Below, piece by piece: positions 6,812-12,624 of a stretch of 12,624 nucleotides of DNA. Position 1 is the stretch's first letter. The number at the start of each line of letters is the position of its first letter. The position numbers and the translations under genes were made by a program. The notes beneath the pieces were generated by a model. It searched no databases. It was not told where the DNA came from and saw only the letters and a program-made list of their open reading frames with translations. Source of the stretch: an uncultured Christensenella sp. (lineage in GTDB: Bacteria > Bacillota > Clostridia > Christensenellales > Borkfalkiaceae); contig CAJUHC010000033.1 in assembly GCA_910586345.1 (NCBI GenBank), positions 1-12,624 on the forward strand, in the 5' to 3' direction.

Positions 6812-7162
6812 ATGCGTATTAAGAGAAGTGTTAACGCTTTAAAGAAGCGTAGAAAGATATTCCGCCTTTCAAAAGGCTATTTCGGCAATAAATCAAAATC
6901 TTACAGAATCGCCCGTCAGGCGGTTATGAAGTCTTTGAATTACGCTTATATCGGCAGAAGACTCAGAAAGCGCGATATGCGCAGTCTTTGGATAGCCCGT
7001 ATAAATGCGGCGGCAAGACTTAACGGACTTTCGTATTCCAAGTTTATGCACGGACTTAAAACGGCGGGTATCAACCTCAACAGAAAGGTTCTTGCCGAAC
7101 TTGCAGTAAACGATTCTAAGGCGTTTGCCGAACTTGCGGCAAAGGCTAAACAAGCTTTATAA
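6812..7162 (+). CDS. rplT: 50S ribosomal protein L20
   Basis: L20 binds 23S rRNA early in large-subunit assembly and, in related bacteria, represses its own operon through the leader. The 116 residues carry the family pattern: basic N-terminus (RIKRSVNALKKRRKI), RLSKGYFGNKSKSYRIARQA, then the conserved RKRDMRSLWIARINAAARLN (about 53-72). The protein lacks the Ala that usually follows the first Met, a minor variation. AGGAGG (6796-6801) precedes ATG 6812 by 10 nt, within the 17 nt after the rpmI stop. A strong terminator follows 8 nt after the stop, closing the operon. Confidence 0.97.
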   Translation: MRIKRSVNALKKRRKIFRLSKGYFGNKSKSYRIARQAVMKSLNYAYIGRRLRKRDMRSLWIARINAAARLNGLSYSKFMHGLKTAGINLNRKVLAELAVNDSKAFAELAAKAKQAL

Positions 7163-7170
7163 ATCAAATT

Positions 7171-7199
7171 TTAAGCCTTTGAACAAGGCTTAATTTTTT
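7171..7199 (+). terminator. Terminator of the infC-rpmI-rplT operon
   Basis: A perfect 9-bp stem, TTAAGCCTT (7171-7179) with AAGGCTTAA (7185-7193), a 5-nt loop and six T residues (7194-7199). It ends only 2 nt before the ATG of the next gene. Confidence 0.93.
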
Positions 7200-7201
7200 A
7201 T

Positions 7202-7930
7202 ATGGTAATAACTTCAAAATCAAACCCTATAATAAAAACCGCGGCTTCGCTTTCGGATAAAAAGTTCAGAAAACAACTGAATTTATATCTTGTCGAAGGA
7301 ATTAAACCCGTAAAAGAGTGTTTGAAAGCAGGCTGTGAAATAGAGAGAATTATTTGCACCGTAGAGAACGAAACTTTGTTTCCGAACTGTACGGTAGTCA
7401 GCGACGGCGTATTTAAAAGCATTTCGAGCGAAAAAACTCCGCAAGGCGTTTCAGCCGTCGTTAAAATTCCGAAAATTCCTATGGCTTCTCCTAAGGGCCG
7501 CTGTCTTTTGCTCGATTGTTTGCAAGACCCGGGCAATCTCGGTACGGTTATAAGAACGGCAAATGCGGCAGGGTACGGGGAAATCTATCTTATAAACTGT
7601 ACGGACCCGTATTCCCCGAAATCCGTGCGCGCAAGTATGAGCGGTATTTTTTTCGTCAATCTTTATTCCGGTTCGCGGGAAGAAATATTGAGTCTTCTCG
7701 ACGGGGTTCCGATTGTCTGCGCCGATATGGACGGGGAAGACGTTTTCGGTTTTAATCCGCCTGAAAAGTTTTGTCTTTGCATCGGCAACGAGGGCGGAGG
7801 AATAAGCTCGGAAGTATTCGAAAAGGCGCAATATACGGTTAAAATTCCGATGCGGGAAACGTGCGAAAGTCTCAATGCGGCAGTTTCGGCGGGAATTGCA
7901 ATGTATGCGCTTAAAAACAATATAAAATGA
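7202..7930 (+). CDS. TrmH/SpoU-family RNA 2'-O-methyltransferase
   Basis: This is a SPOUT-class methyltransferase that should transfer a methyl group from SAM to a ribose 2'-OH, most likely in rRNA; the exact target cannot be read from sequence. The N-terminal substrate-binding part (about 1-90) contains SKSNPIIK (5-12) and YLVEGIKPVKECL (29-41). The catalytic domain has motif 1 DPGNLGTVIRTA (109-120, with Asn112 and the catalytic Arg118), motif 2 SPKSVRASMSGIF (138-150) and motif 3 IGNEGGGIS (194-202), then SLNAAVSAGIA (223-233), which form the knotted SAM site. The 242-residue length is normal for the family. ATG 7202 is supported by family alignment of ITSKSNP, but there is no SD: the preceding bases are the T-tract of the rplT terminator. 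The YebC-family gene follows after 10 nt. Confidence 0.94.
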   Translation: MVITSKSNPIIKTAASLSDKKFRKQLNLYLVEGIKPVKECLKAGCEIERIICTVENETLFPNCTVVSDGVFKSISSEKTPQGVSAVVKIPKIPMASPKGRCLLLDCLQDPGNLGTVIRTANAAGYGEIYLINCTDPYSPKSVRASMSGIFFVNLYSGSREEILSLLDGVPIVCADMDGEDVFGFNPPEKFCLCIGNEGGGISSEVFEKAQYTVKIPMRETCESLNAAVSAGIAMYALKNNIK

Positions 7931-7940
7931 GAGGTGTGAA

Positions 7941-8675
7941 ATGTCAGGACATTCAAAATGGCACAATATAGCCGCAAAAAAAGGTAAAACAGACGCGGCG
8001 CGCGGTGCGATATTTACAAAGATAGGAAGAGAACTCGCCGTTGCGGCAAAGGGTAACCCTAACCCCGACACGAACTCGAAACTTGCCGACGTCATTGCAA
8101 AGGCTAAGGCGGCGAATATGCCTAACGAGAATATTAAACGTTCGATAGCCAAAGCCGCGGGAGAACTCGGCGACAAAGATTATAAAGAACTCACTTACGA
8201 GGGATACGGTGTAGCGGGTTCTGCCGTCATTATCAAAACTCTTACCGATAACGTCAACAGAACGGCAGGCGATATACGCTCCACTATGTCTAAATGCGGC
8301 GGTCAAATGGGCAATAACGGTTGCGTATCTTATATGTTCGATAATAAAGGAATTATCGTTATAGAGCGTACCGTCGCGCTTGACGAGGACACGATGATGG
8401 AATACTGTCTCGAAGCCGAGGCGGAAGATTTTACCGCTTTGGACGACGTGTATGAAATATACTCAACTCCTGAAAATTTTTCTTCCGTCCGTAGATATTT
8501 CGAAGAAAAAGGTTTGTCTTTCCTCGAAGCCGCAATAAAAATGGTTCCGCAAAATTTTATTACTCTCGACGGCGATAAACTTGCGTCTTTTAAAAAGATG
8601 CTCGATAAACTCGATGAGCTTGACGACGTTCAGGACGTATATCACAACGTCGAACTTCCCGACGAGGACGAATAA
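7941..8675 (+). CDS. YebC/PmpR family protein
   Basis: The family is widely annotated as a transcriptional regulator; some members have been tied to translation, helping ribosomes through difficult proline-rich stretches. Which role applies here cannot be told from sequence. The 244 residues begin with the signature MSGHSKWHNIAAKKGKTDAA, followed by FTKIGRELAVAAK, then MPNENIKRSIAKAAGE (about 54-69), YEGYGVAGSAVIIKTLTDN and the NRTAGDIRSTMSKCGGQMG segment (about 102-120). The C-terminus is strongly acidic. Length is typical. GAGG (7931-7934) precedes ATG 7941 by 6 nt. It probably shares a transcript with the methyltransferase, and a terminator lies 13 nt after its stop. Confidence 0.95.
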   Translation: MSGHSKWHNIAAKKGKTDAARGAIFTKIGRELAVAAKGNPNPDTNSKLADVIAKAKAANMPNENIKRSIAKAAGELGDKDYKELTYEGYGVAGSAVIIKTLTDNVNRTAGDIRSTMSKCGGQMGNNGCVSYMFDNKGIIVIERTVALDEDTMMEYCLEAEAEDFTALDDVYEIYSTPENFSSVRRYFEEKGLSFLEAAIKMVPQNFITLDGDKLASFKKMLDKLDELDDVQDVYHNVELPDEDE

Positions 8676-8688
8676 TAAACATAATTAT

Positions 8689-8719
8689 AAGGACGGTTAA
8701 AAATCCGTCCTTTATTTTT
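8689..8719 (+). terminator. Terminator after the YebC-family gene
   Basis: AAGGACGG (8689-8696) pairs with CCGTCCTT (8705-8712), 8 bp around an 8-nt loop, followed by TA and five T residues (8715-8719). Confidence 0.88.
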
Positions 8720-8750
8720 GCATAAAAATTAAATTCGGACACAAGATATT

Positions 8751-8778
8751 TTTACAAGCGTAAACGCTTTAATATATA
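8751..8778 (+). promoter_or_regulatory. Candidate promoter with internal inverted repeat
   Basis: TTTACA (8751-8756) and TATATA (8773-8778) are 16 nt apart, a fair promoter match for the solute-binding-like gene downstream. The spacer holds an inverted repeat, AAGCG-TAAA-CGCTT (8756-8769), between the two boxes, where a repressor dimer could block polymerase. The operator role is inference. Confidence 0.5.
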
Positions 8779-8859
8779 GCTTATCCGTTAAAATATTGTT
8801 ATTTTCATTGTTTTGACTGATAAGCGTGGGGAGCAACCGTACGATTACGGCTGCTCCCC
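8779..8859 (+). repeat. Leader with two inverted repeats
   Basis: Two stems can be drawn before the binding-protein gene. GCTTATC (8779-8785) matches GATAAGC (8819-8825) across a 33-nt AT-rich loop. Immediately after it, GGGGAGCA (8828-8835) pairs with TGCTCCCC (8852-8859), and inside that CCGTA (8837-8841) pairs with TACGG (8846-8850), separated by one A-C mismatch and capped by a CGAT tetraloop. The second hairpin is 13 bp and GC-rich in an AT-rich setting. No T-run follows, so it is not an ordinary terminator. Confidence 0.65.
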
Positions 8860-8896
8860 TATGAATTTTCAAGGAAATACCGCAATAAAATATTAT

Positions 8897-9799
8897 ATGA
8901 GAAAAATTTTACCTTACATTAAAATTTCAATATGTTTTGTTCTGTGCGCGGCGGTATGTATTGCTTTTCCCTGTATGGCTTTTATAAAACACGATAAGGT
9001 CAAAGCGGAAGAAGAAGCAATGCTCAGCGTTTGGCAGATAGATAATTTTGAAGGCGGAAAAGGTTCGCGCGCGGATTTCCTTCAAAAAGCAGGCGGAGAG
9101 TTTTCCGAAAATAATCGATGCTTTGTTACGGTGTTGTCTTTGTCGGCAGAATCGGCAAGGCTGAGTTTGTCAGAAGGAAATGTTCCCGATCTTATCTCTT
9201 ACGGCGCAGGCATTTACGGTATCGAAAATTTTATAAGCGGTTATAAAACTTGGTGCCAAGGCGGATATTGTTTGCTTTCAACGGATACAAACACGGATTT
9301 TTCCGACGTAAATTCTCAAAATACCGTTGTGAACGAAGGAAAGGATAATCTTTCGTCCGCCGCGGCTTTGACGTGCGGTCTTCAAACTGCCGTAAGAGAA
9401 AAATCTACGGGAGCATACGTAAAATTAATAAACGGCGATTATAAATATCTTTTAGGTACTCAGCGCGATATTTACAGGCTTAAAACGCGCGGGGTTGCGT
9501 TTACGGTCAAACCGATAACGCAGTTTAACGATTTATATCAGAATATTTCCGTAACTACGGAGTCGAAACACGTTAAAGCGGCAAAAGCGTATATTGAGTA
9601 TTTAATGTCGGTTACCGACAGCGTAAACAAGCTCGGGCTTATAGCGGAAGGCGCGGTATACGACGACGAAATGAAAATTATGCAAAATCTCAGCTACGAT
9701 TGTAAACTTGTCGCGCCTGTAAGTTTGGAAACCAGAAAACAGATTGAAAGCATAATTTCCGACGGAGATATAAATATGCTGAAAAATCTGCTTAAATAA
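8897..9799 (+). CDS. Membrane-anchored solute-binding-like protein
   Basis: From ATG 8897 the protein is 300 residues. An N-terminal signal or anchor (R2, K3, K9, then a hydrophobic run about 10-30) indicates export; no clear lipobox is seen, so a signal anchor is more likely than a lipoprotein. The mature part starts with LSVWQIDNFEGGKGSRADFL (43-62) and contains VPDLISYGAG (96-105) and QNISVTTESKHVKAAKAYIEYL (215-236). These are features of family 1 extracellular solute-binding proteins of ABC importers. At 300 residues it is well short of the usual 400 or more, mainly in the middle. No permease or ATPase gene is nearby, so ligand and partner are unknown. The frame is open from TTG 8813, with another ATG at 8861; no candidate has a good SD, so the start is uncertain. 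The promoter of murB abuts its stop. Confidence 0.75.
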   Translation: MRKILPYIKISICFVLCAAVCIAFPCMAFIKHDKVKAEEEAMLSVWQIDNFEGGKGSRADFLQKAGGEFSENNRCFVTVLSLSAESARLSLSEGNVPDLISYGAGIYGIENFISGYKTWCQGGYCLLSTDTNTDFSDVNSQNTVVNEGKDNLSSAAALTCGLQTAVREKSTGAYVKLINGDYKYLLGTQRDIYRLKTRGVAFTVKPITQFNDLYQNISVTTESKHVKAAKAYIEYLMSVTDSVNKLGLIAEGAVYDDEMKIMQNLSYDCKLVAPVSLETRKQIESIISDGDINMLKNLLK

Positions 9800-9828
9800 T
9801 TGAAAAAAACAAAAAAAAATGTTATGAT
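9800..9828 (+). promoter_or_regulatory. Promoter for murB and downstream genes
   Basis: TTGAAA (9800-9805) starts on the base after the previous stop codon, and TATGAT (9823-9828) lies 17 nt on. The spacer is nearly all A, which favours intrinsic curvature. The predicted start near 9835 leaves a leader of only about 9 nt before the murB start codon. Confidence 0.8.
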
Positions 9829-9843
9829 ATAGGCGGTGACAAT

Positions 9844-10731
9844 TTGAATTTCGACGATGCGTCAAAGTTTTTAGAATGTATTCCGAAAGAAGTTAATTTC
9901 AGTTTCGCTGAGAATACGACATACGGTTCCGGCGGAACGGCTGAAATCGCATATTTTCCGAAATATATAAGACAGGTTGCGGTTGTTTATAATTATCTCG
10001 TTCGCGAAAAAATAAATTTCGTGATACTCGGCAACGGTTCAAATATACTTGCTTCGGATAAAAATTACGACGGCGCGGTTATAAGCACGAAGCGTTTTGG
10101 CGGAGTGTTTCGTCTCGGAACGAATAGAATATTCTGCCGTTCTGGAACAAAAGTTTCCGCATTGCTGAAATACTGCGCGGAAAGAGGACTGAGCGGACTC
10201 GAATATCTTGCGGGTATTCCCGCTTCCGTCGGCGGACTTGTCTATATGAACGGCGGAGCAGGCGGAAAAGTCATCGCGCAAGACGTTGTAAACGTAAAAC
10301 TGTTTGACGGAAAAATTCGTGATTTTTCAAATAATTCCTGTCAATTTGGTCATAAATATAGTATTATGCGTGACATAAACGGCGTTATTTTGGGTACGAC
10401 TCTTCAAGTAGAGCCCGAAAAACGCGAAAAGGTCAGAGAAAATATCGCTGAGTTTTTGGAAAAGAGAAGCCTACAGCCCAAAGGCAAAAGCTGCGGCTGC
10501 GTATTCAAAAACGCGGGCGCGCTCGGCGCGGGAAAAATTATAGACGAAGCAGGGCTGAAAGGTTTGTCCGTCGGAAACGCGAAAGTCAGTTCGGAACACG
10601 CGAATTTTATCATAAATCACGGCGAGAATTCAGCCGACGTTTATGCTCTTGTCAAAGAGGTTAAACGCAGGGTTTTCGAGAGAACGGGTATTGTTCTGGA
10701 AGAAGAGGTCGTTTACATAGGAGATTTTTAA
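9844..10731 (+). CDS. murB: UDP-N-acetylenolpyruvoylglucosamine reductase MurB
   Basis: MurB is the FAD- and NADPH-dependent enzyme that reduces UDP-GlcNAc-enolpyruvate to UDP-MurNAc, the second committed step of peptidoglycan synthesis, in the cytoplasm. The 295 residues have the FAD-domain features NTTYGSGGTAEI (24-35), LGNGSNIL (62-69) and the flavin loop GIPASVGG (124-131). The substrate domain has KGKSCGCVFKNA (213-224), GAGKIIDEAGLKG and VSSEHANFIIN, and ends in EEEVVYIG with the conserved Glu288. It looks like a type II MurB. The proton-donor serine position (Ser229 in E. coli) is Cys219, and the usual Tyr-Arg pair is His170-Lys171. The start is TTG 9844: GGTGA at 9835-9839 sits 4 nt upstream and no in-frame ATG exists before residue 135. 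The PHP gene begins on the next base after the stop. Confidence 0.95.
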   Translation: MNFDDASKFLECIPKEVNFSFAENTTYGSGGTAEIAYFPKYIRQVAVVYNYLVREKINFVILGNGSNILASDKNYDGAVISTKRFGGVFRLGTNRIFCRSGTKVSALLKYCAERGLSGLEYLAGIPASVGGLVYMNGGAGGKVIAQDVVNVKLFDGKIRDFSNNSCQFGHKYSIMRDINGVILGTTLQVEPEKREKVRENIAEFLEKRSLQPKGKSCGCVFKNAGALGAGKIIDEAGLKGLSVGNAKVSSEHANFIINHGENSADVYALVKEVKRRVFERTGIVLEEEVVYIGDF

Positions 10732-11508
10732 ATGTTACTTACAGCCGATTATCATACGCATACGCCCTATTCGCACGGAAAAAATACGATTCTCGAAAAC
10801 GCGGCGGTAGCAAAAGCGAAAGGACTTAAAGAAATCGCTATAACCGACCACGGTTTCAACCATTTGCTGTTCGGGCTTAAACGCAAAAATATTTCCGCTG
10901 TCCGTTCTGAAATCAACGAAGCGGAAAAGCTCACTGGCGTCAGAGTGCTTCTCGGAATGGAGAGCAATCTGATTTCCGTCGACGGCGATGCGGATATGAG
11001 AAAGAGCGATTTGAAAAATTTCGATATATTTCTTTGCGGTATACACGAAGTTGTAAGATATAAAAGTTTTTCCGATATGTATAAAATTTTCATCAAAAAT
11101 TACGCCGCTTATAAATTCGGAAAAAAACCGTCGGACAAGGTAATAGAAAATACCACGAAAGCTTATATAAACACAATAAAGAATAATCCCGTGGATATTC
11201 TTACGCATATCAATTATAAATGTTATTGCAATATTAAAGAAGTTGCTAAATGCTGTGCCGATTACGGAACTTATATAGAAATCAACACTAAAAAAAGGCA
11301 TGTTTCGGCGGAAGAGCTCAATATTATGGCTGAAACGGGCGTAAGGTTCGTAATCGATTCCGACGCGCATTCCGCCGACCGCGTAGGTGATACGAAGATA
11401 GCGGAGGAGATTTTGTCTCAAGCGGAAGTTCCTCTCGACAGGATAGACAACGTCGACGGCAGACTTCCGAAATTCAGATTTGCCGAGTACAAGATAAAGA
11501 ATTTATAA
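10732..11508 (+). CDS. PHP-domain phosphoesterase (histidinol-phosphatase-like)
   Basis: The protein belongs to the PHP superfamily of metal-dependent phosphoesterases (YcdX/HisK-like). Metal-binding residues are visible in order: His8 and His10 (DYHTHTPYSHG, with His15), Asp39-His40 (ITDHG), Glu77 (GMES), His105 (CGIHE), His159 (LTHINY), and Asp211 and His213 (DSDAHS). The set is complete, so it should be catalytically active; the substrate is not known. It is often annotated as histidinol phosphatase, but there is no his gene here and the neighbours are cell-wall and division genes. Length is 258 residues. AGGAGA (10719-10724) inside the end of murB gives 7 nt spacing to ATG 10732, which directly abuts the murB stop. 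whiA starts one base after its stop. Confidence 0.93.
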   Translation: MLLTADYHTHTPYSHGKNTILENAAVAKAKGLKEIAITDHGFNHLLFGLKRKNISAVRSEINEAEKLTGVRVLLGMESNLISVDGDADMRKSDLKNFDIFLCGIHEVVRYKSFSDMYKIFIKNYAAYKFGKKPSDKVIENTTKAYINTIKNNPVDILTHINYKCYCNIKEVAKCCADYGTYIEINTKKRHVSAEELNIMAETGVRFVIDSDAHSADRVGDTKIAEEILSQAEVPLDRIDNVDGRLPKFRFAEYKIKNL

Positions 11509-11509
11509 T

Positions 11510-12466
11510 ATGCTTAATTTTACCGAAGAAATTAAAAACGAAATAACTTCCGCTCCTTTGGAGGGCAGGTGCTGTAAGCTTGCCCTCATTTCTGCGTTTA
11601 TCCGTACGAGCGGGAGCGTTATTTCTAAAAACGGAGAATACGGTTTCGAGGTCGTGACGGAAAACGAAAGTACCGCGGAATTTATTTCGGATATACTCGA
11701 AAGCACGTTTAATCTGCACCTTATCGTTACGGGCGCAAAATTCGACGTGATGAGCGGCAGGGATAAACTTACGTTCGAGTGTCTGGGTAAAAACGCATTA
11801 AAACTTTTGATGGAAGCCGGTATTCTCGTTGAAAGCGCCGACGGAGTAATGTTAAATCTCGGCATCGAAGAAAGCGTTACGGAAAAAGATTGCTGTAAAA
11901 CAGCTTATCTGAAAGGCGCGTTTCTCGGCGGCGGCAGTTGTACTCTGCCCGAGGAAGGAACTTACAGCCGAACGGGTTATCACTTTGAAATAGTTTTTTA
12001 CAATAAACTTACAGCAAGCGATTTTTGCGCTTTGTTGTGCGATTTCGAAATTCTTGCAAAGTTGGTCGCAAGGAAGGAATCCGCGGTGGTCTACGTTAAG
12101 AGTAAAGAGGTTATTTCGGACGTTTTAAACGTTTTATCCGCGTATTCCTGTTTGGATAAATTAAACAGGCTGGTAGAACTAAAAGATAAGACGAACAATG
12201 CGAACAGGGTAAATAATTGCTCGGTCTCAAATATTGACAAGACCGTGACGGCATCCGTCAATCAGGTTCGGGCAATTGAAATAATATCGGGCACCATAGG
12301 ACTACAAAGCCTCGATAAAATGCTTTTCGACGTCGCCGAAGCACGTCTTGCCGATAAAAACGCTTCGATGCAGGAGCTTTCGGACAGGCTGAATATATCC
12401 AAAAGCTGCATAAATCACAGAATGAGAAAAATTCTCGAACTTGCTAAATCGCTTGGGAGAGACTGA
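11510..12466 (+). CDS. whiA: DNA-binding protein WhiA
   Basis: WhiA is a DNA-binding protein conserved in Gram-positive bacteria; it controls sporulation genes in Streptomyces and affects division and chromosome segregation in Bacillus. The 318 residues show the N-terminal homing-endonuclease-like domain, with RCCKLALISAFIRTSGSV (20-37) and AYLKGAFLGGGS (132-143) carrying the two LAGLIDADG-type helices. It lacks evident endonuclease acidic residues, as is normal for the family. The linker NRVNNCSVSNIDKTVTASVNQ (232-252) is typical. The C-terminal helix-turn-helix includes QELSDRLNISKSCINHRMRKI (288-308). The start has no strong SD (AAAGA about 11496-11500) and lies 1 nt after the PHP stop, so coupling is likely. 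Unlike the usual clostridial cluster, no rapZ or yvcK separates it from the PHP gene. Confidence 0.96.
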   Translation: MLNFTEEIKNEITSAPLEGRCCKLALISAFIRTSGSVISKNGEYGFEVVTENESTAEFISDILESTFNLHLIVTGAKFDVMSGRDKLTFECLGKNALKLLMEAGILVESADGVMLNLGIEESVTEKDCCKTAYLKGAFLGGGSCTLPEEGTYSRTGYHFEIVFYNKLTASDFCALLCDFEILAKLVARKESAVVYVKSKEVISDVLNVLSAYSCLDKLNRLVELKDKTNNANRVNNCSVSNIDKTVTASVNQVRAIEIISGTIGLQSLDKMLFDVAEARLADKNASMQELSDRLNISKSCINHRMRKILELAKSLGRD

Positions 12467-12473
12467 GGGACAT

Positions 12474-12624
12474 ATGACCGATTTCATACATCTTCATTTG
12501 CACACCGAATATTCGCTCCTGGACGGAGCGTGCAAAATAGACAGTTTGATTGAACACTGTAAACGCAATTCGATAGATACCGTATGTATTACCGACCACG
12601 GAAATATGTACGGCACTTTACAGC
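12474..12624 (+). CDS. dnaE: DNA polymerase III alpha subunit DnaE, N-terminal fragment
   Basis: The first 50 codons of a gene cut by the window end. The start MTDFIHLHLHTEYSLLDGA and the later ITDHGNMYGTL are the opening PHP-domain motifs of the DnaE-type replicative polymerase catalytic subunit, with the paired histidines HLH and the DH of TDHGN. GAGGGA (12465-12470) overlaps the whiA stop and gives 3-4 nt spacing to ATG 12474; the gap to whiA is 7 nt. DnaE rather than PolC is indicated because PolC has its PHP domain internally, after an OB domain. The order whiA-dnaE is familiar in Clostridia. The rest of the protein cannot be assessed. Confidence 0.9.
   Translation, partial: MTDFIHLHLHTEYSLLDGACKIDSLIEHCKRNSIDTVCITDHGNMYGTLQ

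Noticed and set aside
7451..8176. Long minus-strand open frame across the methyltransferase and YebC-family genes
   Set aside because: It spans two well-supported + strand genes and their junction, and resembles no family.
8828..8859. GC-rich hairpin as a terminator on either strand
   Set aside because: No T-run follows on the + strand or, reading the reverse complement, on the - strand.
8813..8896. TTG 8813 as the start of the binding-protein gene
   Set aside because: It would make the 13-bp hairpin coding and put 28 polar residues ahead of the signal anchor; no SD precedes it. ATG 8861 is not excluded but also lacks an SD.
1..12624. CRISPR arrays, tRNA or rRNA genes, insertion sequences, prophage or defence genes
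   Set aside because: No direct-repeat array, tRNA-like fold, transposase or nuclease motif was found; the region is conserved core genome with uniform base composition by eye.

Overview
The window reads as a stretch of conserved chromosomal core from a Gram-positive, low-to-moderate GC bacterium. The best fit is class Clostridia (Bacillota), perhaps an uncultured gut-type lineage; the order cannot be fixed from the sequence alone. The grounds are: a tRNA-Thr-sensing T-box ahead of thrS, an infC-rpmI-rplT operon with a leader ending in an attenuator, a DUF512 radical-SAM gene beside der and plsY, a murB-PHP-whiA-dnaE cluster, strong purine-rich Shine-Dalgarno (SD) sites, and TTGACA/TATAAT-type promoters with 17-nt spacers. 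Every gene I support is on the + strand.

Layout. (1) 2-229: the end of an unrecognised two-helix membrane protein, then a terminator (248-274). (2) 276-3626: a consensus promoter drives a tight three-gene unit: DUF512 radical-SAM protein, der (ribosome-assembly GTPase) and plsY (phospholipid acyltransferase). (3) 3631-5845: promoter, threonine T-box with specifier ACC and an attenuator terminator, then thrS. (4) 5864-7199: promoter, probable L20-type leader with its own attenuator, infC, rpmI, rplT and a strong terminator. (5) 7202-8675: a TrmH/SpoU RNA methyltransferase starting 3 nt after that terminator, then a YebC/PmpR-family gene and a terminator (8689-8719). (6) 8720-9799: a leader rich in inverted repeats and an orphan membrane-anchored solute-binding-like protein. 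(7) 9800-12624: promoter, murB, PHP-domain phosphoesterase, whiA and the first 50 codons of dnaE, nearly gapless.

How it fits together. Most genes serve translation (der, thrS, infC, rpmI, rplT, the rRNA-type methyltransferase, the YebC-family factor) or envelope growth and division (plsY, murB, whiA). Two blocks carry textbook RNA attenuators: uncharged tRNA-Thr for thrS and, by inference, ribosomal protein L20 for the infC operon.

I do not see a defence island, mobile element, CRISPR array, tRNA or rRNA gene, and nothing here is clearly a new multi-gene system. The points most worth a second look are smaller: promoters so close to start codons that the mRNAs should be leaderless or nearly so (DUF512 gene, murB), a structured leader of unknown type before an orphan binding protein, a MurB with altered active-site residues, a likely non-AUG start choice for infC, and a whiA cluster lacking rapZ and yvcK between the PHP gene and whiA.
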